Counted from the stretch's first letter, positions 33,700 through 45,602 are shown. The stretch: 64,000 bases of DNA from Pelodera strongyloides (GCA_036852015.1 JAANDG010000669.1:1-64000); one strand, 5' to 3'. Numbers and translations: made by a program. Notes: generated by a model from the letters alone, not told the origin.

Positions 33700-35300
33700 T
33701 AATTGCGTTCATATTTTTGTATTCTGAAGCTTCTGAAACTTACTTGAATATTATTTTTGATGCTAAAATCAGGCTTCTTTTTTAATATTTTGCGAAGATA
33801 TTTTTTTGCTTCCAGTTTTTGTTTCTATTTTTTTCTCTATTTTCGTCAAAGCAAGGCTTGCACATGCTTAGAGCGCAGATATTTGTTGGTTATTCTGAAG
33901 AGCAACACCGTTGCGAGACATGTAATTTTTTGCTCAGCTCGTTTGCTCCGCTCGTTTTGCGCTATCTTCCATTTGCCCTGTTGAAATACGGTGGAGCTTT
34001 GGCCGGAGGCAGGCCGAGGTGTGTATTTTCACCCTGCCATATATCTTCGGGAGGCCATCGTCTCAACTTTTTTATTCCCTGTTTTGTAAAGTTCGTTTTA
34101 TGAAAAGAGAAGTAGGGGTGACCTCTTTCACGCACGGGGAAAGTTCAGTGTATTATTTTTTATTTTTTCTGACCCCCACGTCACATGAAAATTGGGGCAT
34201 TGATTGTGAAGTTAATTGTCCTGCTGAGATTTTTTTAAGTTTCCTTTTAGAAAGCTTCCTTATAACACGACTACTGTAGTGATGCGTCGTTGAACATAAT
34301 ACATATTTTTTGAGTGCAAAAGATGGTCTTGCTGTTGAGAATTAGGCTTTCCGATGGGGTATTGATAGTGTAGCAGTTGACGTATGGTCTGCTGCAAACT
34401 AAACTATGTATTGGTTTGACCATACCGCAAAGGCCGTTAATTTGTTCGTGTTTAATTAGTTATTTTTTTTTCGGTTTCCTATCAGGGTTAACTTGATTGT
34501 TTTTTTCCTCCATTGATATTTGTTTCCTTCTTCATCATAAAAAAAATCGTCTATCCCTTTGTTTATTTTCCATTTTATTTTTTTTTACTTTTTATTCTTC
34601 ACTTTTTTTCGTTTAGTGGTTACTGGCCACAAACGTCTTGTGTACAACATTCACGAAGGGTTTCAATGTCGGTAGAATTTAATCCTACTGGATGATAACT
34701 CACGAAGATGAGAACAGGGTTGTCCACCCGTATTTCTATAAACCATGCCTACTGTGTGCAGACGAAGTTCTGTCTACCGGCTGGCAATGAAATTCCGGGG
34801 CTTGGTTATGTATAGTAGCCCCCGATGTTCAATCATAAATCTTCATAACTTTCTTGTATTAACTCGTGAGACTCAGCCTTGTTTTCCCTGACGTCTCACA
34901 CTAGTTGTCCTCCGCGTTGATCTACGCGATTCCTGGCAACTCTTTTCCTAGAGATAGCCTAGTTCCCGGTCTTCTGACAACGGAACAAATTTACTTAGCT
35001 TCCGCCAGACCTTTTTCGCTGCTTTTTGGTTGTACTTCCGTCCTGCCAGCTGCGATTGGAATTGCTTCCGACGCGGATAGCACCATGGAGTCGACACTTC
35101 ATTGTTAACTCTGCCTTGGCGCGCTATTTCAACATTCTTTGATCGACATTTGGTTGATGTTCTCTGCTTGGCATACTCTTTCTGTATTCTTCTCTGGCAA
35201 ATAACCACAACCAGTGTGTTTCCTACTACATGTCATACCCCTACGGGCTCTTCTCCTGCTGGAGCTGGATGATTTGGCCTTCAGCCGCTTGCTTCTCTGT
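33700..35300. other. Unassigned AT-rich interval
   Basis: The stretch 34490-34620 is a long pyrimidine-rich tract. Overlapping ORFs (33757-34103, 34019-34279) are phenylalanine-rich, as expected from T-rich DNA. A minus-strand ORF at 34948-35208 is basic (86 codons) but has no domain or splice context. Nothing else is supported. Confidence 0.4.
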
Positions 35301-35307
35301 TTTCAAG

Positions 35308-35378
35308 CAGTTATAGCACAGCAGATAGATCGTTGACTCTAAAACGACAGGTCGAGGGTTCGATCCCCAAACGGGGCA
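35308..35378 (+). pseudogene. tRNA-like sequence or tRNA-derived short element
   Basis: The sequence contains an A-box-like TAGCACAGCAG, an anticodon-arm-like TCGTTGACTCTAAAACGA and a perfect B box GGTTCGATCC. The acceptor arms do not pair and the T stem has only three good pairs. It is therefore a tRNA pseudogene or the head of a tRNA-derived SINE. No clear SINE body or A-rich tail follows. Confidence 0.4.
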
Positions 35379-35379
35379 A

Positions 35380-37400
35380 TGGTTTTTGTATGTTTCATTT
35401 TCAATGTGCATTGTGGAAAACTTGATGAAAAGGCTTCGTTGCAAACATCCAAGCCTTCAAACTTTTCTCCAATATTTCATGGCTTGGAAGAAGTCATCAA
35501 CAACTGCTGTTTAAATGCCCCGCTATCCTGCAGCATTGCAGGCACATTGTGGAACGGTGGAACGGGCAGCAAGGCTTGAAACCTCATGGGTCTCATGGGT
35601 TACTCAGGGGAAGCGCTATACTCTTTCTTCAAAGAGTATGGGCACAAAATTCTTGTGAGGAGTGATAACGACCGTAGCAGACCATTTCCGCAAGAAAACC
35701 AGTGGTCTGAATAGTTTTCTACAGTTTTCTCCGCTCTCTACATTTTCTGTCGCTTATCAATAGCTAAGCTTGCTGGACTATGGCGGGCCTGTTATTTGCA
35801 TCTCGTTACAACACTGATAACTTGAAAGAAGCGACTGGTGAACATTGCCGCTGTCTCCCACCTATTAGGTGCCGGCTGAAGTGGTCGCATTTGCAAACTA
35901 CTCTCTGGTAATCATCGCTGATGTTTGACTGAGGGGCATCGTGGTCTCTTTATTTGGTCAACGACCCGAAACCTTCCGTTAATTTATTTGAAGATGAATT
36001 ATCCGATTCTCTGTTCAATTCGTATGATGGCCCCTAATCCTCCATACGATGTCTCATGTAGACAAAGAACGTCCTGTACGGCATATTGCGTTAATGCTAA
36101 TCCCTATGCGGGAACAACCAATTACACTTAGAAACTATGGCAAAGTTGCCCCAACTTGATTTTCTCCGGGGCCACTCGCGACAACGTTCATTAAATAAAA
36201 GAGGAAATAAACTGAAAACATACAAGTGAATAACTTATACGTAAAAAAAACAATGAATATACCATATCTAATATGGTAACCCCGTTTCGACCCTTCGCAG
36301 ACGAGGATTTCACCGTAGGCGGGTCTCGTCAGTGCGTACCGACAGTGCGTACCCACAGTGCGGACTGAGATAATATGGAAACGATGAGTGAACAATCAGC
36401 ACATTGGATGTGTTATGATTATCGACATATTTTTGTCGATATGATTGCCGTGTTGCGGTGACAAAAAAAACTGCCAACAAGTCGGCGCTCCTACTGCAAA
36501 GCCGTATTTTTTAAAATTTACATTTGCATTTGCACAACCGATGCAGTGCCGAGTATTTCACATGCAAATCTCTTACCCGACGAATATATGCTCGGGTCAC
36601 AAACACGTTTTCTAAGGAAAACATATATTTTTGAATCATTTTTTCTTTCTTTCTTTGATGGAAAATTTTACCTCAAAATTATTTTTGTTTCTTGTATGCA
36701 TTCTATTACTACATTCTCTTACTACATATTTACTTGAAAAACTGGTTACATACTCCCTTTCTGGGCAATAAGTGGCGGTCTATATCCAAACCAAAAATCA
36801 CGAACTGCTAATACTTGTGTATCGGTCAGTTCATTTTCTCTACATATTGAACGCATGCATTGGACGACTGCTCTCTATCTATAATGGTTCAATTTACCGC
36901 AGTTAGCGAATCAAGTCGGTCGAATGAGCGGGCGTTCTGTGGTAAAATTGGCAAAAACATGGCGTATTGCCAACATTTGTGTGAACGTGCTGCTGTTCCA
37001 CGTCAAGCCTCCCGGCATGCATGTGACCTCATTGGCGTCCACTACGGGGATGAACAATTACATAATGAACAATTACATAGTAGCTGTGAACAGGTACAAC
37101 TGCTTTGCCGAAGGAATTCCGCGTTTCTTTTCCTTCGCGCCTCTCACGGGATGAACTCGGTCTTCCCCAGGCGGTAGTGTCATCATCCTTTCGCAGCGGC
37201 AATAGAATAGGTTGAACGGGGTCTTCAGTGTACACTTGTCTGTTGTGCAACCTCTGTTTCCACCGTTCTCCGTGCCGGTATTCGACGATGTCAGAATCGT
37301 CGTCTTATCTGATGGTGAACACCTTTTCTCTCAGTTTTGATCTTGGTATCGATGCGGCTCCTGGACTTTCTCGACTTGCTTCCATCGCATCCGCTCGCTT
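35380..37400. other. Unassigned interval
   Basis: A plus-strand ORF at 35925-36131 and overlapping ORFs at 36860-37177 and 36924-37154 show no domain. The stretch 36325-36365 contains nearly three copies of CAGTGCGTACC-C/G-A. Part of 37030-37250 may be the 3' flank of the neighbouring retroelement. I see no supported gene. Confidence 0.35.
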
Positions 37401-37507
37401 TCTATGAGTTACCAATGTTGACTCTCCCATTGAGTCCTACACTCTCTGGGGGGGGATCTTGTATTGACATCACCGTCCATGAAGACAGGGTAATCTGGTA
37501 CCTCTTC

Positions 37508-37957
37508 CTATGACAAATAAGACACAGATTCCTCTCTTTCACGTGGCTCGTATTTTTCTTCTTCCGAGTCCCACTCCGATACGGCGTCTTCGACGTATTT
37601 GACCTTCCTGGCACGCAGGTTGTATCTACGAGTGGTCTTGGTCTCTCGGGGCATGACGCTTTCCGCTTGGGTCGTGACCTCGTCAGATATCTCCAGCGGA
37701 ATAAGTAGTGATACTGGTCGAGTCGTTTCTCTTCCTGTGCCTGTCAGAATTCGCACGTTCCTTACTTTCCCATCTGCACCTCTGATAGATTCGATCACCT
37801 TCGCCAAGGGCCACGAATATCGAGGTTTCATGAAGTCCTTCACCGTGACGATCTCTCCAACTACACCGGTGCTCTGCAATCTCTGTATTTGGTTCCATTC
37901 TTCCGCCGTGTTCTTTGTGCCATTGACGTAATGTATTCCTTCTCGAACTTGTCCCAT
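37508..37957 (-). pseudogene. Bel/Pao pol C-terminal domain (DUF5641-like)
   Basis: The reading frame carries the hallmark sequence of the post-integrase domain: WNQIQRLQ, GEIVTVKD, then WPLAKVIESIRGADGKVRNV and RPVSLLIPLE. After this comes a low-complexity acidic tail (SEWDSEEEKYEPREREE). A preceding segment in a different frame (LTPTDFLWQGTRVMIPQ) completes the known order. The host function is none; it is the 3' end of a dead element. Confidence 0.75.
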
Positions 37958-38263
37958 ATCTTGCGGGTTAGTTCTTGCGAAGAATGAAGTGCTTATGATG
38001 TATATTCTCGTCTGAAGACTTGCGGATTTGGCTGGTGGAAGGTATTCTCATCTTCTGCTCCTAGCACCACCTGCGGGATCATTACTCTCGTTCCCTGCCA
38101 CAAGAAATCTGTCGGCGTTAAATGACTGTCCAGTCATCACCATTGTCCACATGCGTCAACGGCCGCTTGTTGATCCGCATAGACACTCGTAGACTCCCCC
38201 TTGCCATGGGGGAAAGGCTGCAATATACGTCCAATGGATTTTCTTTTCTGCCATGAACTTCTG

Positions 38264-38638
38264 TCACTTGTTGACCTCGTCTTCCGTCTCTGAGAGGATC
38301 GATTTGAGAATATCGTCTCTCAGTTTGTATTGAGGTGCTTTGTCCGAGGTGATGGTTTCTGAAACCCTGTGTTCCGTGAAGAATCTACGCAGTGCATACA
38401 TAAACGCTGAAGTTGACAGTTCATCGACCAAATCCAAGTGAAGTGAAGTGATCATGCATGTGGCCAAGAAACTCCATTTTTTTTCTTCGCGTCTCCTTTG
38501 GACTCCTCCTCTTCCCTTGTCGAGATCGGAGAAATATAATCCACCAGCCCAATGGGCTGCAAAATAAACATCTCGCATGCTCTCCCGGTCTGCGCGTCGT
38601 GGTGTTATCACTCTTCTAGATACCGGGAGCGGGGACAA
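38264..38638 (-). pseudogene. Bel/Pao integrase fragment
   Basis: About 124 codons cover the N-terminal part of the catalytic core. The first acidic position lies in DVYFAAHW. The conserved stretch SLHLDLVDELSTSAFMYALR with RRFF matches the Bel/Pao pattern 'HLELV-LST-AFL-ALRRF'. The second aspartate is in TSDKAPQYK, where the usual N-G-T is altered. The last motif (PPWQGGVYE with the catalytic glutamate) lies in another frame just downstream, at about 38195-38230, after a stop. The fragment cannot make an active enzyme. Confidence 0.75.
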
Positions 38639-38640
38639 AG

Positions 38641-39129
38641 CACGCAGGGAAATTATGTAATATACATTTCTCAGCTACTTAAAGGGATTCAGCTGTTCTT
38701 AGGTGTGAAGAAACGGCATTGAATAGAAGATTCCATGACACTTTATGACTTACGTGTTAATGTTCGCATTGTATTTTCGAGGCACATGATATTATTGTGG
38801 GCCTGACCCTTTCAGCAACGTCGTGATGTCCACGGTTATGATAATGATGTTGAAACACCTTATAGGTCCAACTGTTAGCCGATGGAGTTTTCTTATTGCC
38901 AACGATTCATATACTGCATCAAAACGATGCAAAAACACAATGGACATCTAGGGAACAGCATCATAGTGTTGCTGTTATACGTATTGGTAAAAGAGTACTC
39001 GAAATCGGAAAGATATTTACCATGGAAGCGAGATAACCCCAGCAATGTCTTGCCTCCAAATGCCTCTGACTTTTGGCGCTCTACAAATAAGGATAATCAT
39101 TTGCTGTTCGCCGGATGTACTATGGAGAA
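38641..39129. other. Unassigned interval before satellite 2
   Basis: A 107-codon plus ORF begins at 38882 but runs into the satellite at its 3' end. It shows no domain. The sequence contains the junction between unique DNA and the array. Confidence 0.35.
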
Positions 39130-41815
39130 GAAATTAACTCTTGTTCGCACTAACATCTTTGTAAATAGTTTATTTTATTTATACTTTATCATTAACTCTT
39201 GTTAGCACTAACATCTTTGCAAATAGTTTATTTTATTTATACTTTATCATTAACTCTTCTTGGCACTCACCTCTCTGTAAGTAGTCTTGTAAACAGTTTA
39301 TGTCTTTACCATTAACTCTTGTTGGCACTAACATCTTTGTAAATGGTTTATTTTATTTATACTTTATCATTAACTTTTGTTGGCACTAACATCTTTGTAA
39401 ATATTTTATTTTATTTATACTTTACCATTAACTCTTCTTGGCACTCACCTCTCTGTAAGTAGTCATGTAAATAGTTTATGTCTTTATCATTAACTGATGC
39501 TAGTGCCATTAACAGCATTAACATCTTTGTAAATATTTTATTTTATTTATACTTTACCATTAACTCTTCTTGGCACTCACCTCTCTGTAAGTAGTCATGT
39601 AAATAGTTTATGTCTTTATCATTAACTGATGCTAGTGCCATTAACAGCATTAACATCTTTGTAAATATTTTATTTTATTTATACTTTACCATTAACTCTT
39701 CTTGGCACTCACCTCTCTGTAAGTAGTCATGTAAATAGTTTATGTCTTTATCATTAACTGATGCTAGTGCCATTAACGGCACTAACATCTTTGTAAATAT
39801 TTTATTTTATTTATACTTTACCATTAACTCTTCTTGGCACTCACCTCTCTGTAAGTAGTCATGTAAATAGTTTATGTCTTTATCATTAACTGATGCTAGT
39901 GCCATTAACGGCACTAACATCTTTGTAAATATTTTATTTTATTTATACTTTACCATTAACTCTTCTTGGCACTCACCTCTCTGTAAGTAGTCATGTAAAT
40001 AGTTTATGTCTTTATCATTAACTGATGCTAGTGCCATTAACGGCATTAACATCTTTGTAAATATTTTATTTTATTTATACTTTACCATTAACTCTTCTTG
40101 GCACTCACCTCTCTGTAAGTAGTCATGTAAATAGTTTATGTCTTTATCATTAACTCTTGTTGGCACTAACATCTTTGTAAATAGTTTATTTTATTTATAC
40201 TTTATCATTAACTCTTGTTGGCACTCACCTCTCTGTAAGCAGTCTTGTAAATAGTTTATGTCTTCATCATTAACTCTTGTTGGCACTAACATGTTTGTAA
40301 ATATTTTATTTTATCTATACTTTATCATTAACTCTTGTTGGCACTCACCTCTCTGTAAGCAGTCTTGTAAACAGTTTATGTATTTATCATTAACTCTTGT
40401 TGGCACTAACATCTTGTAAATAGTTTTTTATTTATACTTTATCATTAACTCTTGTTGGTACTCACCTCTCTGTAAGCAGTCTTGTAAAACGTTTATGTCT
40501 TTATCATTAACTCTTGTTGGCACTAACATCTTTGTAAATAGTTTATTGTATTTATACTTATCATTAACTCTTGTTGGCACTAACATCTTTGTAAATATTT
40601 TATTTTATTAACTCTTGTTGGCACTCACCTCTCTGTAAGTAGTCTTGTAAACAGTTTATGTCTTTATCATTAACTCTTGTTGCACTAACATCTTTGTAAA
40701 TAGTTTATTTTATTTATACTTTATCATTAACTCTTGTTGGCACTCACCTCTCTGTAAGCAGTCTTGTAAACAGTTTATGTATTTATCATTAACTCTTGTT
40801 GGCACTAACATCTTTGTAAATAGTTTATTTTATTTATACTTTATCATTAACTCTTGTTGGTACTCACCTCTCTGTAAGCAGTCTTGTAAAAAGTTTATGT
40901 CTTTATCATTAACTCTTGTTGGCACTAACATCTTTGTAAATAGTTTATTGTATTTATACTTATAATTAACTCTTGTTGGCACTAACATCTTTGTAAATAT
41001 TTTATTTTATTAACTCTTGTTGGCACTCACCTCTCTGTAAGTAGTCTTGTAAACAGTTTATGTCTTTATCATTAACTCTTGTTGGCACTAACATCTTTGT
41101 AAATAGTTTATTTTATTTATACTTTATCATTAACTCTTGTTGGCACTCACCTCTCTGTAAGCAGTCTTGTAAACAGTTTATGTATTTATCATTAACTCTT
41201 GTTGGCACTAACATCTTTGTAAATAGTTTATTTTATTTATACTTTATCATTAACTCTTGTTGGTACTCACCTCTCTGTAAGCAGTCTTGTAAAAAGTTTA
41301 TGTCTTTATCATTAACTCTTGTTACAACTAAATGTTGTAAATAGTTTATTGTATTTATACTTATAATTAACTCTTGTTGGCACTAACATCTTTGTAAATA
41401 TTTATTTTATTAACTCTTGTTGGCACTCCCCTCTCTGTAAGTAGTCTTGTAAACAGTTTATGTTTTATCATTAACTCTTGTTGGCACTAACATCTTTGAA
41501 ATAGTTTATTTTATTTATACTTTATCATTAACTCTTGTTGGCACTCACCTCTCTGTAAGTAGTCTTGAGTTTATGTCTTTATCATTAACTCTTGTTGGCA
41601 CTAACATCTTTGTAAATATTTTATTTTATTTATACTTTATCATTAACTCTTGTTGGCACTCACCTCTCTGTAAGTAGTCTTGTAAACAGTTTATGTCTTT
41701 ATCATTAACTCTTGTTGTCATTAACATCTTTGTAAATAGTTTATTTTATTTATACTTTATCATTAACTCTTGTTGGCACTCACATTTCTGTAAATAGTCC
41801 TGTACATAGTACTGA
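39130..41815. repeat. Satellite array 2: ~120-bp dimeric unit
   Basis: Each unit consists of two related halves. Both begin TAACTCTTGTTGGCACT; one half continues AACATCTTTGTAAATA with a TTTATTTTATTTATAC tail (about 58 bp), the other CACCTCTCTGTAAG with AGTCTTGTAAACAGTTTATG (about 62 bp). About 20 dimers are present. ORFs crossing it (for example 41060-41344) are periodic and not genes. Confidence 0.95.
39491..40150. repeat. 132-bp higher-order variant inside satellite 2
   Basis: The string TAACTGATGCTAGTGCCATT begins at 39491, 39623, 39755, 39887 and 40019, giving a strict 132-bp period. It marks five copies of a variant dimer with an extra short insertion, amplified as a block. Confidence 0.85.
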
Positions 41816-41837
41816 CATTCCTGTGAATTTCCTGTGA

Positions 41838-42486
41838 ATTATGGGTTGGGTGAGGGTCTCTTGGGGGGAGGGGGTTTTTTTGGGGGGGGGGGGGTGGGTG
41901 GGGTTCTTTTTGGGGGGTGGTGGTCTTTTAGGGGGGGTGGTGGTCTTTGGGGGGTGGTGGTGGTCCCTTTTTAGGGGGGGGGGGTTGGGTTTAGGGGAGG
42001 GGGGGGGGGTGTAGGGGGTGGGGGGTGTAGGGGGGTGTGGAGGGGGGTTGTAGGGGGTGTAGGGGGTTGTGGGGGGGGTAGGGGGGTGTTTTGGGGGTGT
42101 AGGGGGGTTTTTAGGGGGGGGGTTTGGGGGGGTTGGGGTGTAGGGGTTGGGGTGGGGGTTGGGGTTTTGGTTGTCGGGGGTGTTTTGGTTGTTTTGGGGG
42201 TTGTAGGGGTGTAGGGGTGGGGGTTGTCGGGGCTAGGGGGTGTAGGGGGGGTGGGTTGTAAGGGGTGTAGGGGCTTTAGGGGGTAATGGGTAGGGGTCGT
42301 AGGGGGTGTAATGGTGGTTGGGGTTGGGTTGTAGGGGGGGTGTAGGGGGTGTAGGGGGTGTAGGGGGTGTAGGGGTGTAGGGGGGTAGGGGGTGTAGGGG
42401 TTGTAGGGGGTGTAGGGGGTGTAGGTGGTGAAGGGTGTGTATGGGGTGAGGGGGGTGTTTAGGGGGTTTAGGGGGTTTAGGGATTT
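41838..42486. repeat. G-rich, telomere-like degenerate tract
   Basis: About 650 bp of nearly pure G/T with repeats of TGTAGGGGG, TTGTAGGGG and, at the right end, three TTTAGGGGG-type units (GTTTAGGGG). It directly adjoins satellite 2. It can form many G-quadruplexes. The minus strand reads as a proline/threonine-rich ORF of 226 codons, which I reject as coding. Origin as an interstitial telomere-like block or a simple-repeat expansion is open. Confidence 0.85.
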
Positions 42487-42508
42487 TGTTTGTAGTTTTT
42501 TTTCTAGG

Positions 42509-42706
42509 TGGAAGCGGAGCGAGTTCAATTTCTTGGACAAGGAAAATGCAATTACAAAATGCGAACGGAAAAGTGGCAAAGATAAGTTATTGTTGAGATA
42601 CGATCCATTATGGGAGAAGATTATAGCTAGTAAGGGTAGATCTTCGAGCATTTACGACTCCCGGTATAAACATCAAAGACACAGATGTAAACTTAGTTTA
42701 AGATAA
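42509..42706 (+). CDS. Possible C-terminal exon, basic protein
   Basis: After TTTTTTTCTAG the plus strand is open for about 65 codons to TAA: WKRSEFNFLDKENAITKCER, then KDKLLLRYDPLWEKI and a basic, tyrosine-containing tail. Composition is normal for protein and unlike the preceding tract. The rest of the gene would have to lie beyond the G-rich repeat or be lost. No domain recognised. Confidence 0.35.
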   Translation, partial: WKRSEFNFLDKENAITKCERKSGKDKLLLRYDPLWEKIIASKGRSSSIYDSRYKHQRHRCKLSLR

Positions 42707-42859
42707 GTTAACTTAGTTTTAATCACATCAAAAATATGAGGCTCACAGTTATACAAATCGCTGTGCCTTTGCTCTCGCACTTGTTTTTGGTAGACACCTC
42801 TCTAAAAAATCCAAACATAGTCTTCCCACAGCTTCTGCTCTCTACGGCGTGCCACAGAA

Positions 42860-43095
42860 GTTCCTGCTGGAAACTTCTGTGGCTCAGATACACTGCTATG
42901 GTGGATGCGCTAATTTAGTTCGGCCGCATTAATTTAGCGCACCTGTCTCTCATTCCAAAAATCTTTTGCTTAACTTCTTCGGAAATAAAGCGCTTAGCGT
43001 GACACATTAGTTTCTGCTGGAAACTTCTGTGGCACGTTGTGCCTCCCGGTGTGGTGCGTTAAATTATGTTGGCCAACGTAATTTTAGCGTACTCA
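42860..43095. repeat. Local duplication of ~80 bp
   Basis: CTGCTGGAAACTTCTGTGGC followed by a GTGCG-TAAATT-AG-TTGGCC-TAATTTAGCG block occurs twice, at about 42866-42945 and 43009-43090. Confidence 0.75.
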
Positions 43096-43199
43096 GGGCA
43101 TTTTTTGTTAAATTGACAAATCAATACCACCTGATGTTTGTTTATGTTATTTGTATTGATGAAAACAGGTTAAAAACTGTTTGAGTACTTACTTCTCCG

Positions 43200-43640
43200 C
43201 AGTGCAGAGCAAGAGCAGAGCAACGAATTTGTCCGTCTGTTCAACAATTGTTTTGAGCACCTTTTCTCAGATTTGAGCAGTTTGTTTTCAAAAAAGACTA
43301 ATAACATTATTATGTTTATTCTCATCATTATGTTTTGTATTGTTTAGAACGGCATTCAACAGAACGAAACATTCCACAAACTTAACTTCGGACATATTCG
43401 GCCACAAGACAGTTGGACCTCAAGGCGTGTGAGGAACACCACCCACTGTGGGTATTCTAATTATATTTTGTACGAAATAGGTTTAATGGTGTAGAAAATT
43501 ACATAATGCTTAGTCAGATAATTGAAATAACACTGTTATTTCAGTTAATGAGCTGAACGCACAATTCGAATGGCCAACGACAGATGCCCGCTATGGAGCG
43601 ATTCTTTCTCAGGAACGATGATAAAGGTTAGACTCTTTTT
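43200..43640 (+). repeat. Duplicated exon pair, copy 1
   Basis: This unit repeats at 43670-44140 with an offset of about 490 bp. It contains an exon-like segment after TTGTTTAG (43347; NGIQQNETFHKLNFGH, donor CACT|GTGGGT) and a second after TTTCAG (near 43544; NELNAQFEWPTTD) ending AAAG|GTTAGAC. The second frame meets a TGA just before the donor; a one-base change relative to copy 2 would explain it. Confidence 0.5.
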
Positions 43641-43669
43641 TCTTTTCTTCTTATTTGTCCTGTCTTTCT

Positions 43670-44140
43670 TCACTGTGGAGTGCTAGAGCAGTGCAACTGT
43701 AATCATGATGTTCGATCCGTTCAACTTGTTTTCCGCACAGTTTATTTATTCAAATTCCTTAATCCATGGTTTTTCCTAAATGACTACTTATAATGATGTC
43801 CTTATCCTCATTATTTTTATACTATTTAGAACGACATTCACCAGAAACTCGGCTCGGATGTATGGGGAGTGGGGAAGGCCACCCACTGTGAGTATTGTTA
43901 TAGTTTTGTACGAAATCGATCTAATAAGAACGTAGCATTTACATGTGCAGTAAATTAGCTGAAACAACAGCGTTAAACTTAAGCTGGAAAAGTTAAACAA
44001 CCAAAAAAATCCATTATGTTATTCGGTATGCTTTACTTATTGAGCAATGAGCTGAACGCACAATTCGATTTTCCAGCGACAGATTTCCTTCCATGCATGG
44101 ACCGCCTATTTCAATGGAAAGTTGATAAAGGTTATTTCCT
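43670..44140 (+). repeat. Duplicated exon pair, copy 2
   Basis: Exon-like segments are NDIHQKLGSDVWGVGKATH (after a TATTTAG acceptor near 43829, donor CACT|GTGAGT) and NELNAQFDFPATD with CMDRLFQWKVDK (ending near 44130, donor AAAG|GTTATTT). Both are open here. The acceptor of the second segment is unclear (preceded by TTATTGAGC). Product unknown. Confidence 0.45.
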
Positions 44141-44289
44141 TTTGTTATTTGGCCCGTTTTTTTTGGGCTGGCACTCAGTTTACGAATTTTATCATTTTAA
44201 TTTATTTGAACTCTCGTAAAAATTACAAGCGAAAATAACAACAACACCTGTGTGCGAACCGGAAGATTTTATGAATAACTCCATTTATT

Positions 44290-45130
44290 TAGGTAAATGT
44301 GCCTATGCATATTGATACATAACTACTCCGGGTGAAGTTGATGCGCGCTTTGATGCATCAACAAATACCATCGATCCACGAGTGAAAAGAAAGACCTGTA
44401 AGTCTCTGACTGTTATAAAACTGTAAATCTTTTGCATCTTGAAAAAAAACTTATTTCTATTGGCGTAACCAATACGTTTGCACGATATGTTACATGGGCT
44501 TTAGGATCCATAAAGGACATAAATGTTAGTGAAATGACAGGGTAGTTGAAGAAATAATCGCAATGGTGCTCACAGGTGAGTTTATGCCTGAAGGCTTGCG
44601 ATAGCCTTTGAGCCTGAAGGCTTGCGGTAGTTTCCCTGTCTAATTGGTAGATATCGTTAGGGTCGCATTTTGTTTTTAGGGATGTTTCAGTCCATACATG
44701 AAAATAAATGAACCCTTCGCTTTCAGGGCGTATAATTATGGTTTCTCTACTAACATTTAATATTTTCAGCTCGCAGACCGGAAGTGATATCTTAAATTCA
44801 CGGAAAATAGCCATCCACCCACTGTTTCACCGCAATCTACAGGATTCTCCACGCTTGGAATACACTTTGCGTCTTCCCGTTTTCAAGTCGCGCGCACATC
44901 CCATCCACCCATCAACATGCCCACCAAATTCTTCTACCACCCCTTGCAAATGATTTGGGTGAGTAAGGTTTCCTTATCCAAATGAAATGCGGGAAACACA
45001 TTCGAAAAATTTCTTTTGTAAATGTGATTCCGTATATTGTGTCACAACTAATAGCAACTACCTCGGGGGAAATGATGCGCGCTTTGATGCCCAAATTATG
45101 TAAGGTTTTAGGGAGTACAAATCCGAAGCC
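44290..45130 (+). other. Further exon-like segments with a DARFDA motif
   Basis: Two places share GGGRAA-TGATGCGCGCTTTGATGC: about 44326-44397 (reads DARFDASTNTIDPRVKRKT, donor CT|GTAAGTC) and about 45052-45102 (reads GGNDARFDAQI, donor AT|GTAAGG). Between them an acceptor TATTTTCAG at 44769 is followed by an open frame to a stop near 44953 (SQTGSDILNSRKIAIHP). The opposite strand is also open at 44413-44814. I cannot choose a single gene model. Confidence 0.3.
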
Positions 45131-45602
45131 GCCTGATAAATCGATTGCATTCTTTATGTCTCGCGGTATGTATACCGTTATTTACAGTATGTATGTTATG
45201 TATTGTACCCTAGCTTTTTTTCCTAATTCGATCGTAATTCAACGTGAATGGGATGAAGTCGTAACAGCAAATGTGAGTATGGTCTAGCTGTTCACCTTCT
45301 TGGCGCCTCCGAAACCGAAACCAATTCACGAAAGATTGCGGCCTTTCAACTCATTTACCTCTGATCGACCTTTATTTAGGCATGAAAGACTCACCGAGCC
45401 GTTTCGCGTCGTGTGCTATTTCATTCAATCGCCCACTCTTCTTATTTCTTCTCTACAAAGGATGAATTTTTTCTCTGGCATGAATTTGTAAGTCACTCTT
45501 CTTAATTACAAGCACTTAAAAGTGTCACTTAAATATCTATTCTTATATGTGCATCTTTTGTCGAACCGTTTCGCTGTGATTTCCCACTTTGTTCCTGCCA
45601 AT

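Larger units (their letters stand above)
37400..38640 (-). mobile_element. Bel/Pao LTR retrotransposon, 3' fragment of pol
   Basis: The order on the minus strand is integrase core, a short linker and the C-terminal DUF5641-type domain, which is the 3' end of Bel/Pao pol. Reverse transcriptase, RNase H and both LTRs are missing, so the copy is cut at its 5' side near 38640. At least two frame changes or stops break the reading frame between 37957 and 38264. A C-rich run near 37448-37455 could be the old polypurine tract on the minus strand. Confidence 0.8.

Noticed and set aside
34948..35208. Basic 86-codon minus-strand ORF as a gag-like or ribosomal protein
   Set aside because: No zinc knuckle, no family motif and no flanking element; composition alone is not enough.
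40777..41344. ORFs with repeated TLVGTNIFVNSLFYLY text
   Set aside because: Translation of the 120-bp satellite; frames are broken in most units and there is no flanking gene structure.
41971..42651. 226-codon proline/threonine-rich minus-strand ORF
   Set aside because: It is the complement of the G-rich degenerate repeat; the composition is dictated by the DNA repeat and no start or splice signal supports it.
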